Below, piece after piece: positions 1 through 7,341 of a DNA stretch of 28,483 nt. The position numbers and the translations under genes are program-made. The DNA is from Bacillota bacterium (GTDB lineage: Bacteria > Bacillota > Clostridia > Acetivibrionales > DTU013). Position 1 is the stretch's first letter. Each line of letters begins with the position of its first letter. The notes below the pieces were generated by a model. It saw only the letters and a list, made by a program, of their open reading frames with translations, was not told the origin of the DNA and ran no database searches. The DNA is taken from the NCBI GenBank assembly GCA_023411715.1, contig JAEYOM010000054.1, forward strand, positions 1-28,483, in the 5' to 3' direction.

Positions 1-32
1 GGTGTTTGTGGTGAACTCAATTATACCAGAAA

Positions 33-79
33 ACAGGGGGTCATTGTTTTTTAACATCAAAAAATCCTGAAACCCCTGT
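33..79. repeat. Widely spaced inverted repeat in upstream leader
   Basis: ACAGGGG at 33-39 is complementary to CCCCTGT at 73-79, with a 33-base AT-rich loop. It could be the end of an upstream transcript or chance. No T-tract follows directly, so a terminator call is not supported. Confidence 0.2.
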
Positions 80-104
80 AGATAGCACACTTCAATATAT
101 CAAC

Positions 105-124
105 AGTGTAAACGAGTTTACACT
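105..124. promoter_or_regulatory. 20-bp perfect palindrome, candidate operator
   Basis: Arms AGTGTAAAC and GTTTACACT flank a GA centre and are perfectly complementary. The element ends 27 bases before the ATG of the PP2C/LysM gene, a common place for a repressor to bind near +1. A 9-bp hairpin in the 5' leader is the alternative. No regulator can be assigned. Confidence 0.45.
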
Positions 125-151
125 AACTACAGAAGATGAGGGGGTATACAT

Positions 152-1546
152 ATGAAAAATACCATAAAAATATCATTTTCCGCAGCAACCCACATAGGCG
201 CAGCATGTACGATAAATAACGACAGAATATTCGCTAACGGTAGATACATATATCAAAGTCCGGCCGATTTTGCACAGGTCTCGCTGGATGTAAACGACGG
301 CAGGTGCTTTTTTGCGCTTTCAGAAAGTATGGAGGACGAAGAGTCCGGCATATCGCTCACGAACGACCTAAAGAGATTTCACCAGAAGGCGATGGGCAGC
401 TCAAAGGATATACATATAAAACTTGACGATCTTGTACAGTGCGTGGAACAGTCGAGCAATCTGCTTCACAGCATCTCTCTGGGTGAAAACTATTTCAAGG
501 ACAGAAAGCCGTCTTTTGCGGGAGTGATCATCGACGATGGCAGCATAGCGGCCGTAAACCTCGGCAATTGCAGGATATATAAACTTGAGGGAGAAACTTT
601 CAAGCTTCTTGTAAATGATTTTAAAAAGGCCGAGCGTCTTTTAAAGATGGGCATAATAAGCAACGAGCAGGCTGAAATGCTCTCGGGACAGCAAAAAGCA
701 TCGTTGGAGGATGGCGTGTCAACGGTCAAGAAATCGGATATAAATCCTCTCAGGGAAGGGGTAGTATATCTTATATGCAGCAGAGGCCTGACCGATGTCG
801 TCAGCGAAGATGCGATATATGAAATAATGCAGTCCGGGGACAAGCCCGACGAAATGGCAGGCAAGTTCGTGGAGGCGGCATTCAACAACGAATCTGAATA
901 TAATGTAACAGCGATGGTCATCAAAGTCGAAAGCATAGGAGAGGGGCAGGATGAACTTACGCCTCCGAGGGCGAACCAATACAGGCCGTCAAGATCGGTC
1001 CCGAGTTCTATTCCGCCCAGAAATGCAAGAGTTGTTGCCGGGAGGCACAAAAATTCGCCTGACTTCGGAAGGATAGCATCAATGGCGATCCTGTTCATTT
1101 TGATTGCGGCGGTTTTATACGGAGGGTTCCAACTCTGGATGATGCTCAGCGGCAGGGATATCCAAGGCACCGCAGCACAGCAGGAAACAACGCTGCCGAC
1201 TGAAGGTACGCCTTTGTCAGAGGAGACTGCGACCGATGTCTCCGGAACAGCCGGGGAAGAAACCGTTCCGGACGAAAACAGCGCCACTTCCGGAGGCGCA
1301 ATAGATACCGGCAGCGCGGGGAATAACGATGCCAATACGGATACGGGTTCCGGCAAGTCGGGCGGCAGCCAGACAAATACAGAGGGAACTACATATATAG
1401 TAAAACCGGGCGATATGCTGATGAACATCGCTAAAAAATTCTACGGGGATGAAAATAAGTACAAGCTGATCATGGACGCCAACGGAATGACGAATCCGGA
1501 CAAATTAGCGGAAGGTCAGAAGCTTATCATCCCGCCGGAAAAATAG
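152..1546 (+). CDS. PP2C-like (degenerate) - transmembrane - LysM protein
   Basis: 464 residues, starting at the ATG behind an AGGGGG ribosome-binding site. Residues 1-260 have the layout of a PP2C/PPM serine-threonine phosphatase: an N-terminal INNDR (like RxxNED), GNCR at 138-141 where active enzymes have GDSR, SRGL at 210-213 where SDGL is usual, and YN at 250-251 where the late DN motif is expected. The DGxxG motif is also gone (SESMEDEESG). The Asp residues that hold the catalytic metals in known PPM enzymes are thus replaced, so I infer a pseudophosphatase that senses or binds rather than hydrolyses. One membrane segment (about 309-331) precedes a Thr/Gly/Ser-rich linker and a C-terminal LysM domain (about 414-460), which in other proteins binds peptidoglycan. 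The predicted topology is PP2C inside, LysM outside. The gene is followed by its own terminator. Confidence 0.75.
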   Translation: MKNTIKISFSAATHIGAACTINNDRIFANGRYIYQSPADFAQVSLDVNDGRCFFALSESMEDEESGISLTNDLKRFHQKAMGSSKDIHIKLDDLVQCVEQSSNLLHSISLGENYFKDRKPSFAGVIIDDGSIAAVNLGNCRIYKLEGETFKLLVNDFKKAERLLKMGIISNEQAEMLSGQQKASLEDGVSTVKKSDINPLREGVVYLICSRGLTDVVSEDAIYEIMQSGDKPDEMAGKFVEAAFNNESEYNVTAMVIKVESIGEGQDELTPPRANQYRPSRSVPSSIPPRNARVVAGRHKNSPDFGRIASMAILFILIAAVLYGGFQLWMMLSGRDIQGTAAQQETTLPTEGTPLSEETATDVSGTAGEETVPDENSATSGGAIDTGSAGNNDANTDTGSGKSGGSQTNTEGTTYIVKPGDMLMNIAKKFYGDENKYKLIMDANGMTNPDKLAEGQKLIIPPEK

Positions 1547-1563
1547 CAGTTTACCCCGTTAAG

Positions 1564-1620
1564 AAGGCTCTGTGTCCGATGCGACTGGTTCAGTACGGCT
1601 TTGGACAGGAGCCTTTTCTT
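1564..1620 (+). terminator. Rho-independent terminator of the PP2C/LysM gene
   Basis: AAGGCTC at 1564-1570 pairs with GAGCCTT at 1609-1615, and the stem can extend through TGTCC/GGACA with a bulge. TTCTTT follows. It separates the first gene from the heat-shock operon. Confidence 0.65.
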
Positions 1621-1633
1621 TGTAAAATAATTC

Positions 1634-1661
1634 TTGATTTTTTGTAGGGGCAGAGTATAAT
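1634..1661 (+). promoter_or_regulatory. Sigma-A-like promoter of the dnaJ-clpB operon
   Basis: TTGATT (1634-1639) and a consensus TATAAT (1656-1661) are 16 bases apart. The expected +1 falls at about 1668, directly against the CtsR box, the usual geometry for CtsR repression. The leader to the dnaJ start is about 160 bases and includes a small hairpin (CCTGC/GCAGG, about 1721-1733). Confidence 0.65.
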
Positions 1662-1669
1662 TGTATGTA

Positions 1670-1686
1670 GGTCAAAGATAGTCAAA
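1670..1686 (+). promoter_or_regulatory. CtsR operator (tandem heptad repeat)
   Basis: GGTCAAA-GAT-AGTCAAA fits every position of the known CtsR consensus RGTCAAANANRGTCAAA. It lies just after the -10 box, so CtsR bound here would block initiation. CtsR is the Gram-positive repressor of clp genes. Its presence before dnaJ and clpB indicates heat or protein-stress control of the operon. Confidence 0.88.
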
Positions 1687-1827
1687 GTCAGCAGAGATCG
1701 TTGAAAGCTAAGAGCAGGGCCTGCATTGCAGGTCGAAACCTTTAGCATGCGCAAGACTGGGCAAGTTTATGAAGAAGGCAATTGAACATAATATATAAGT
1801 ATATTCTCTGTGTAACGAGGTGGTTAT

Positions 1828-2781
1828 ATGAAATACAGGGATTATTATGAAATTTTGGGGGTTGATAAGAAGGCGTCACAGGATGAGATAAAAAGGGCGT
1901 ACAGAAAGCTCGCCAAAAAATATCATCCTGACGCGCATCCCGGAGATAAGGCAGCTGAAGAAAAATTCAAGGAAGCCAACGAGGCTTATGAAGTGCTTGG
2001 AAATGAGGAAAAAAGAAAGAAATACGACCAGTTCGGCAGCGAAGGACAATTCCGGAACGGCGCCGATTTCGATCCCTCGCAATACGGCTTCGGCAATAAC
2101 GTAAAATATGAGTTCAGACAGGGGAATGCCGGAGATTTCAGCGATTTTTTCAATATGTTTTTCGGCGGCGGAAGCCCGTTCGACACGTTTGACGTGGGCG
2201 GGGCCTTCGGCCGAAGGCGCGGAAGACACGGCGGCGTTTCACGTAACAGTCAGATGCCGGGGCAGGACAATGAAGCGTTAATGGAAATAACCCCGGCCGA
2301 AGGCTTCGCCGGTGCGGAAAAGAGGATAAGCCTGAGGACACAGAACGGAGAACGGACGATTTCGCTCAGGATACCGGCAGGGATCAGGCCCGGCGAAAAA
2401 ATTAAACTCGCGGGTCAGGGTGGACCGGGGGTCAATGGCGGCAGAAATGGCGACCTCTATCTGAACGTGGAATTCACGCGGTTTTCAGGTTTTGAACTAA
2501 ACGGTCTCGACCTCGAATCGCAGATAGCCCTATACCCTTGGGAGGCTGCCCTGGGCTCGGAGATACCCTTCAATACGCTGGATGGAAGAATCTCCGTCAA
2601 AATTCCCCCAGGCATACAATCGGGAAGCAAAATAAGGGTAGCGGGCCGCGGATACAGGGACAGGTCAGGCGTGCGGGGTGACCTGTATCTTAAAATGACT
2701 CTTGTCAATCCCGAAAAGCTGAACAGCGCACAGATCGAGCTATATGAGAAGCTGAGCAGGATCTCGCAGACACACAGGTGA
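1828..2781 (+). CDS. DnaJ-family co-chaperone, CbpA type (no zinc finger)
   Basis: 317 residues; start ATG behind GAGGTGG. The J domain (residues 1-70) carries HPD at 33-35, the motif that stimulates DnaK ATPase. A Gly/Phe-rich stretch follows (about 75-140), then the two-lobed DnaJ C-terminal substrate-binding region to the end. The four CxxCxGxG zinc repeats of class I DnaJ are absent, so this is a class II protein like CbpA and not the main DnaJ. It is first in a CtsR-boxed operon with clpB 120 bases downstream. DnaK/DnaJ and ClpB cooperate in pulling apart protein aggregates, so the pairing makes functional sense. Confidence 0.9.
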   Translation: MKYRDYYEILGVDKKASQDEIKRAYRKLAKKYHPDAHPGDKAAEEKFKEANEAYEVLGNEEKRKKYDQFGSEGQFRNGADFDPSQYGFGNNVKYEFRQGNAGDFSDFFNMFFGGGSPFDTFDVGGAFGRRRGRHGGVSRNSQMPGQDNEALMEITPAEGFAGAEKRISLRTQNGERTISLRIPAGIRPGEKIKLAGQGGPGVNGGRNGDLYLNVEFTRFSGFELNGLDLESQIALYPWEAALGSEIPFNTLDGRISVKIPPGIQSGSKIRVAGRGYRDRSGVRGDLYLKMTLVNPEKLNSAQIELYEKLSRISQTHR

Positions 2782-2873
2782 AACGGCTCGCGGATTGAGG
2801 AATGATCCTTGATTAGCTGGGGCGGCGAGTCTGGTGAAACGGTTCCTGAATCGAGGGATGACCCCCTGACTCG
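2777..2873 (+). repeat. Two imperfect direct repeats between dnaJ and clpB
   Basis: Two units start with the same 10 bases (GGTGAAACGG at 2777 and 2833) and continue with similar sequence (ATTGAGGAATGATCCTTGA against ATCGAGGGATGACCCCCTGA), a period of 56 bases. Each holds a short stem (AGGA/TCCT in the first, AGGG/CCCT in the second) that changes in compensating fashion. The first unit overlaps the dnaJ stop codon. This could be a small dispersed repeat or an mRNA processing/stability element. Confidence 0.6.
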
Positions 2874-2901
2874 TTTTGATGAAAAATAGGAGGTACATTA
2901 T

Positions 2902-5508
2902 ATGATGGATATGGATAAATTTACAGAGAAGGCGCAGGAGGCGCTCGGAAGCGCGCAGGAAACAGCGCTGCGCATGAATCATCAGCAGGTGGACGGCGAG
3001 CATCTGCACATGGCCCTGTTGACGCAGGAAGAGGGCCTAATTCCGCGTCTTATTAATTTCATTGGGATCGATACGCGGCTGTTGATAAACGATGTTGAGA
3101 AGGAACTGGAAAAGCAACCCGCGGTATACGGAAATGCCGCGTCGAACATATATGCCACAAGGCGCTTGAATGAGATATTTCTGCATGCGGGCGATGAAGC
3201 GCGCAAATTCAAGGATGAATACGTCGGTGTCGAACATCTCTATCTGGCTCTGATAAGGGAGAGAAACACGCCCTCCGAACGCATATTCAGGCAGCACGGC
3301 ATAAACAGGGAGAATTTCCTCTCTGCGCTCGGGAAAGTGAGAAGCAACCAGAGAATAACCTCAAAGAACCCTGAAGAAACATACGAGGCGCTGGTCAGGT
3401 TCGGCACCGATCTGGTGGATATGGCCCGGAAAGGCAAGCTTGACCCTGTCATAGGCAGGGATTCCGAAATCCGGCGTGTTATCAGGATACTCTCCAGAAG
3501 GACCAAAAACAATCCCGTATTGATCGGCGAGCCTGGAGTCGGGAAAACAGCCGTAGTCGAAGGGCTTGCCCAGAGGATATTGAAAGGCGATGTTCCGGAA
3601 GGGCTCAAGGACAGAATCATATTTGCGCTGGATATGGGCTCGCTGATTGCCGGAGCAAAGTATCGCGGCGAATTTGAGGAAAGGCTCAAGGCGGTGCTCA
3701 AGGAAGTTGAAAAATCAGAGGGCAGGATCATATTGTTCATAGATGAGCTGCACAATATCGTCGGCGCCGGCAAAGCCGAAGGTTCAATGGATGCCGGTAA
3801 TATTCTGAAACCTATGCTTGCGAGGGGTGAGATACACTGCATCGGCGCGACAACGCTTGACGAGTACAGAAAGTACATCGAAAAGGACGCGGCGCTCGAA
3901 AGGAGGTTCCAGCCTGTCATGGTGGACCAGCCTGATGTAGAGGATACGATATCCATCCTTCGCGGTTTGAAGGAGAAATTTGAAATACACCATGGCGTAA
4001 GGATAACGGATAATGCCATCATAGCGTGCGCAGTCCTTTCAAACCGGTATATCAGCGACCGTTTCCTTCCCGACAAGGCAATCGACCTGATGGACGAGGC
4101 AGCGGCGATGATACGCACCGAAATAGACAGCATGCCTGCCGAATTGGATGAAACAAGCAGGAAAATTATGCAGCTTGAAATAGAGAAACAGGCGCTGCTG
4201 AAGGAAACGGACCTGAATTCAAAGGAAAGACTCGCGGACCTCGAGAAAGAGATCTCCGTGCAGAAGGAAAAGGCCGACCTTATGAAGGCGCAGTGGGAAA
4301 GCGAGAAAAGCAACCTTGTCCGGGAAAAGGAACTCAAGCAGCAGTTAGAGCAGACCAACAGGAAGATAGAAGAAGCTGAACGCCGATATGATCTTAACGA
4401 ATTGGCCGTTTTGAAACACGGAACCCTGCCTGAGCTTGAGAAACAGCTGCAGCAGGAGAAGGAGCGTTTGAAGAATCCCGGAGGCAAGAGGCTTCTCAAG
4501 GAAGAAGTTACGGAGGAGGAGATAGCCGAGATCGTTTCGAGGTGGACGGGTATTCCTGTGACCAGGCTTGTCGAAAATGAAAGGGATAAACTTCTCCATC
4601 TGGATGAGCTGCTCCACAAACGCGTAATAGGACAGGACGAAGCGGTCGAGGCCGTTGCAGGTGCTGTGCTCAGAGCGCGTTCGGGTCTCAAGGATCCGCG
4701 CAAGCCGATAGGATCATTCATATTCCTCGGCCCCACCGGTGTAGGCAAGACTGAATTGGCGAAAGCACTGTCTTCTGCATTGTTTGACAGCGAAGAAAAT
4801 ATGGTCAGGATCGATATGTCCGAATATCAGGAAAAGCATACGGTCGCAAGGCTGATCGGTGCGCCTCCCGGCTATGTAGGCTACGAAGAGGGTGGGCAGC
4901 TCACCGAGGCGGTGAGGAGAAAGCCTTACTGTGTTATCCTGTTCGATGAAATAGAAAAGGCACATCCCGAAGTATTCAACGTACTGCTGCAGCTGCTTGA
5001 CGACGGCAGACTTACGGACAGCCAGGGAAGGATGGTCAATTTCAAGGATACTGTAGTGATCATGACATCGAACCTCGGCAGTAATTTCCTGCTCGAAGGC
5101 ATACGTTCCGGCGAAGGCAACGAGGAAAAGCTCAGGGATACCGTTATGGCTGAACTTAGACGCAGCTTCAAACCGGAGTTACTTAACAGGATAGATGAGA
5201 TAGTGATGTTCAAGCCTCTGCAAAAGGAAGAGATCGTTAAGATCATTGACCTGTCTATTGACGATATCAGACGCAGGCTTGAGGACAGGCACATAACGCT
5301 CGATGTGACCGACGCGGCCAGGAACTTTATAGCAGATACCGCTTACACGCCCGAATATGGTGCAAGGCCTGTAAAACGCTTCCTTCAGAAGGAACTTGAA
5401 ACCGAGCTTGGAAAGCTCATTATAAAAGGAATTGTAACCGATGGTTCGAAGGTCATGGTTGACGCTGAGGACGACGCGCTCATAATACGAAAAGCCGATA
5501 TTATGTAA
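2902..5508 (+). CDS. clpB: ClpB disaggregase (Hsp100 AAA+ ATPase)
   Basis: 868 residues, the usual ClpB length; start ATG-ATG behind AGGAGG. The order is an N-terminal Clp_N domain (1 to about 145), the first AAA+ module with Walker A GEPGVGKT near 210 and Walker B LFIDELHN near 278, a long charged coiled-coil middle domain (about 405-530), and the second AAA+ module with Walker A GPTGVGKT near 610 and Walker B VILFDEIEKAHP near 677. The middle domain separates ClpB from ClpA and ClpX. I see no ClpP-docking loop. The hexamer threads aggregated proteins through its pore together with DnaK/DnaJ. It is second in the CtsR-boxed operon, and a Gly/Pro-rich protein gene follows 55 bases later. Confidence 0.97.
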   Translation: MMDMDKFTEKAQEALGSAQETALRMNHQQVDGEHLHMALLTQEEGLIPRLINFIGIDTRLLINDVEKELEKQPAVYGNAASNIYATRRLNEIFLHAGDEARKFKDEYVGVEHLYLALIRERNTPSERIFRQHGINRENFLSALGKVRSNQRITSKNPEETYEALVRFGTDLVDMARKGKLDPVIGRDSEIRRVIRILSRRTKNNPVLIGEPGVGKTAVVEGLAQRILKGDVPEGLKDRIIFALDMGSLIAGAKYRGEFEERLKAVLKEVEKSEGRIILFIDELHNIVGAGKAEGSMDAGNILKPMLARGEIHCIGATTLDEYRKYIEKDAALERRFQPVMVDQPDVEDTISILRGLKEKFEIHHGVRITDNAIIACAVLSNRYISDRFLPDKAIDLMDEAAAMIRTEIDSMPAELDETSRKIMQLEIEKQALLKETDLNSKERLADLEKEISVQKEKADLMKAQWESEKSNLVREKELKQQLEQTNRKIEEAERRYDLNELAVLKHGTLPELEKQLQQEKERLKNPGGKRLLKEEVTEEEIAEIVSRWTGIPVTRLVENERDKLLHLDELLHKRVIGQDEAVEAVAGAVLRARSGLKDPRKPIGSFIFLGPTGVGKTELAKALSSALFDSEENMVRIDMSEYQEKHTVARLIGAPPGYVGYEEGGQLTEAVRRKPYCVILFDEIEKAHPEVFNVLLQLLDDGRLTDSQGRMVNFKDTVVIMTSNLGSNFLLEGIRSGEGNEEKLRDTVMAELRRSFKPELLNRIDEIVMFKPLQKEEIVKIIDLSIDDIRRRLEDRHITLDVTDAARNFIADTAYTPEYGARPVKRFLQKELETELGKLIIKGIVTDGSKVMVDAEDDALIIRKADIM

Positions 5509-5563
5509 CCTTTTATTCATGCTTCGCATAGACTATACCAGACCTTTAAAGGAGTGGTATAGA

Positions 5564-6130
5564 ATGGATGAATATTATATAGTACGTGATCCGCAGCCCT
5601 TCGGCGGTATGCCAGGGTCTTACCAATGGCAGGGGTTTCCTATGGCACAGGATCCGGGATATTTTCAGGCACAGGATCCCGGAGCTACAGTAGCGCAAGG
5701 TCCAGATGGTTTCCCGGGAGGAGGTCCGGGTGGGTTCCCGGGAGGTGCTCCGGGTGGTTTCCCGGGCGGTGGACCGGGCGGTTTTCCGGGTGGAGGACCG
5801 GGTGGTTTTCCGGGTGGAGGACCGGGTGGATTTCCCGGAGGTGGCCCGGGCGGAGGCCCGCCGTCAGGCCGTCCGCCGGCGTTTATACCGAGCCAGGCTA
5901 CTGCGACGCAAGCGGCTCCGCTTGGAGCGGGCGCATTTGCGGTTAACCCTGGTTCCATCAGGCCGTGCTTGTTCAGATTCACATATATATGGCTAGTTAA
6001 CGGACAGCAGTTCTGGATGTGGCCCGTATTCATCGGCAGGGATTCCATTTCGGGCTGGAGATGGACCGGATTCAGATGGGTCTTCTTCGGTACGGATCTG
6101 AGGAGGATAGCAGCATTCACCTGCTTCTAG
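5564..6130 (+). CDS. GFPGGGPG-repeat protein with conserved-looking aromatic C-terminus
   Basis: 188 residues from the ATG at 5564, which has AAAGGAG upstream; an upstream in-frame ATG at 5519 lacks a good site. Residues 49-96 are six copies of GFPGGGPG (one has GA for GG). This 8-residue period is not the 3-residue collagen pattern. The last 57 residues (about 132-188) are aromatic and basic (FTYIWLVNG, WRWTGFRWVFFG, DLRRI, two Cys). I recall a similar tail in uncharacterised Firmicute proteins, but that is memory, not a search. No signal peptide or membrane helix is evident. It follows clpB in the same direction with no terminator between, so it may share stress control. Function unknown; surface, spore-coat or aggregation-related roles are guesses. 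Confidence 0.75.
   Translation: MDEYYIVRDPQPFGGMPGSYQWQGFPMAQDPGYFQAQDPGATVAQGPDGFPGGGPGGFPGGAPGGFPGGGPGGFPGGGPGGFPGGGPGGFPGGGPGGGPPSGRPPAFIPSQATATQAAPLGAGAFAVNPGSIRPCLFRFTYIWLVNGQQFWMWPVFIGRDSISGWRWTGFRWVFFGTDLRRIAAFTCF
5708..5851 (+). repeat. Six tandem 24-bp repeats (coding minisatellite)
   Basis: Six in-frame 24-base units each encode GFPGGGPG or GFPGGAPG. Units four and five are identical in DNA, which suggests recent duplication or slippage. Copy number may differ between strains. Confidence 0.9.
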
Positions 6131-6166
6131 ATTGAATAAACTTTTAGGCGCATAAAACAAAACCGC

Positions 6167-6190
6167 AGGTGCATCGAGCACCTCCGATTT
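6167..6190 (+). terminator. Weak terminator after the repeat-protein gene
   Basis: AGGTGC (6167-6172) and GCACCT (6178-6183) form a 6-bp stem with a 5-base loop, and TTTTT follows after four bases. It would end the dnaJ-clpB operon. Confidence 0.45.
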
Positions 6191-6270
6191 TTACAAGCAT
6201 GCTTATTGCGCCGGCATATAAGCTTCGTTATTATACTGCGCAGCAATTTTCGCTATGTTCCATAAAATCA

Positions 6271-6318
6271 ATAAGGCGTTGACCGGGGATTTATTCATCC
6301 TTTTGGTCAGCGCCTTAT
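6271..6318. repeat. 14-bp inverted repeat around a 20-base loop
   Basis: ATAAGGCGTTGACC (6271-6284) pairs with GGTCAGCGCCTTAT (6305-6318) with one G-T wobble. No T-run follows on the plus strand. It could be a transcript hairpin or the remains of a small mobile element next to the Bce module. Confidence 0.55.
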
Positions 6319-6425
6319 TTGCCGTAATATTGCATTTTACTTGAATCATTTCCTCTACAGTTTGCAGTATCTGATAATGTTAGCCATGCAAATAGTCAAT
6401 GGTCAGTAACTATCCGTTTGGTTAT

Positions 6426-6454
6426 TTGCCTTCATTCGCTTCTACGTATATACT
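6426..6454 (+). promoter_or_regulatory. Promoter of the HTH pseudogene / Bce regulatory genes
   Basis: TTGCCT (6426-6431) and TATACT (6449-6454) are separated by exactly 17 bases. The first start codon, that of the broken HTH gene, is at 6483 behind CGGAGGG. The response regulator and kinase lie on the same predicted transcript. Confidence 0.6.
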
Positions 6455-6482
6455 AAAGAATAATACGATACGGAGGGCAAGT

Positions 6483-6668
6483 ATGCTTGATTATATTTCC
6501 GTTCAGCAGGCCGCTGAAAAATGGGAGATTTCAGAGCGCAGGATTTAGAAACTCTGCGAAGAAAACCGTATTAAAGGCGCCGTCCGCTTCGGCCATGCGT
6601 GGGCAATCCCGAAGGATGCGGAAAAACCTGCGGATGCAAGACGAAAGAAAACGGGACGAAAGGAGTGA
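6483..6668 (+). pseudogene. Small helix-turn-helix DNA-binding gene with in-frame amber codon
   Basis: Starting at the ATG behind CGGAGGG, one frame reads 61 sense-like codons ending in TGA at 6666, but codon 22 is TAG (6546-6548). The reading MLDYISVQQAAEKWEISERR, stop, KLCEENRI...RFGHAWAIPKDAEKPADAR matches the small excisionase/MerR-like HTH proteins common in Clostridia. In such proteins, as I recall them, Gln (CAG) is usual at the stop position, so a single C-to-T change explains the loss. The rest of the frame is intact, pointing to a recent mutation, suppression, or a sequencing error. The stop at 6666 is 7 bases before the response-regulator start. Confidence 0.75.
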
Positions 6669-6675
6669 GTCGGAA

Positions 6676-7341
6676 TTGTATCGGATCACCATTGCCGAAG
6701 ACGACCCCGTAATTCAGGAGGAACTGTCAAACCTGTTACAAAGCAGCGGGTATGAAGTGACTGTCATCACTGACTTTTCGAGGATAGCCGAAGCTGTAAA
6801 AAACGACATCCCTCATTTGATTTTGCTTGATATCAATCTTCCCGTGCAGGACGGCTTTAAAGTGTGCTCGAAAATACGGATGTTTTCAAATGTGCCCGTC
6901 ATTTTCGTCACAAGCCGGAACACCGATATGGACGAGTTGAACAGCATCATGCTGGGCGGCGATGGTTTCATTACAAAGCCATACAATACGTCGATTCTGC
7001 TGGCGCGGATTGCCTCCCTACTGAAACGCGCCTATCCGTCAGAGCAGGCCGAAACGATGACACATAAAGATGTGACCCTTTATCCGGAAAGCAGCCGCGT
7101 GGAATTTCAAAAACAATCGGCTGAGCTTACAAAGAATGAACTGAAAATTTTGGCGTTCCTTTTTCGGAATGCCGGGAAAATCGTTTCCCGCGCGGATCTG
7201 GTGGAATATTTATGGGATAACCAACTTTATGTGGACGATAATGCCCTGAGTGTGAATATGACGAGGCTTCGTAAAAAACTGAAGCAGATCGGCGTCACCG
7301 ATTTCATTACGACAAAGCACCGTCAAGGGTATCTGATATGA
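6676..7341 (+). CDS. OmpR-family response regulator, BceR-like
   Basis: 221 residues from a TTG start at 6676 preceded by AAAGGAG with 10-base spacing. The longer open frame from 6487 only reads through the overlapping HTH pseudogene in another frame. The receiver domain has the acidic pocket EDD (8-10), phospho-acceptor Asp in LLDINLP (about D52) and Lys in FITKPY (about K101). The C-terminal winged helix (about 130-221) carries the OmpR pattern LTKNELKIL...SRADLVEYLWD. Its stop overlaps the start of the kinase by four bases (ATGA), so the two are translationally coupled. The predicted target is the operator at 8366-8379. Confidence 0.9.
   Translation: MYRITIAEDDPVIQEELSNLLQSSGYEVTVITDFSRIAEAVKNDIPHLILLDINLPVQDGFKVCSKIRMFSNVPVIFVTSRNTDMDELNSIMLGGDGFITKPYNTSILLARIASLLKRAYPSEQAETMTHKDVTLYPESSRVEFQKQSAELTKNELKILAFLFRNAGKIVSRADLVEYLWDNQLYVDDNALSVNMTRLRKKLKQIGVTDFITTKHRQGYLI

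Larger units (their letters stand above)
6131..6482. other. 352-base intergenic stretch between the heat-shock operon and the Bce module
   Basis: No coding sequence is supported here. It holds a weak terminator hairpin (6167-6190), a 10-bp palindrome AAGCATGCTT, a long inverted repeat (6271-6318) and a good promoter (6426-6454). It marks the boundary of the Bce module and may hold remnants of an insertion event. Confidence 0.6.

Noticed and set aside
490..1428. 312-codon minus-strand open frame over the PP2C/LysM gene
   Set aside because: Fully antisense to a gene with clear domain motifs; Ser/Pro-rich translation without known motifs and no ribosome-binding site.
1687..1800. Possible tRNA or riboswitch in the dnaJ leader
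   Set aside because: A small hairpin is present, but no cloverleaf, T-loop or known riboswitch core could be assembled.
3240..4748. 502-codon minus-strand open frame over clpB
   Set aside because: Antisense to ClpB; Ser/Ile-rich low-complexity product, typical of a shadow of a highly biased gene.
5708..5851. Collagen-like G-X-Y domain
   Set aside because: The period is eight residues and Gly does not recur every third position.
5708..5851. CRISPR-like array
   Set aside because: Repeats are contiguous with no spacers and are in frame within a coding sequence.
5665..6120. Proline-rich minus-strand frame and two plus-strand frames over the GFPGGGPG repeats
   Set aside because: The 24-bp repeat leaves several frames open by chance; only the frame from 5564 has a good ribosome-binding site and a non-repetitive structured tail.
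6487..6675. N-terminal extension of the response regulator
   Set aside because: This stretch is the out-of-frame HTH pseudogene; the receiver domain begins directly after the TTG at 6676, which has a Shine-Dalgarno site.
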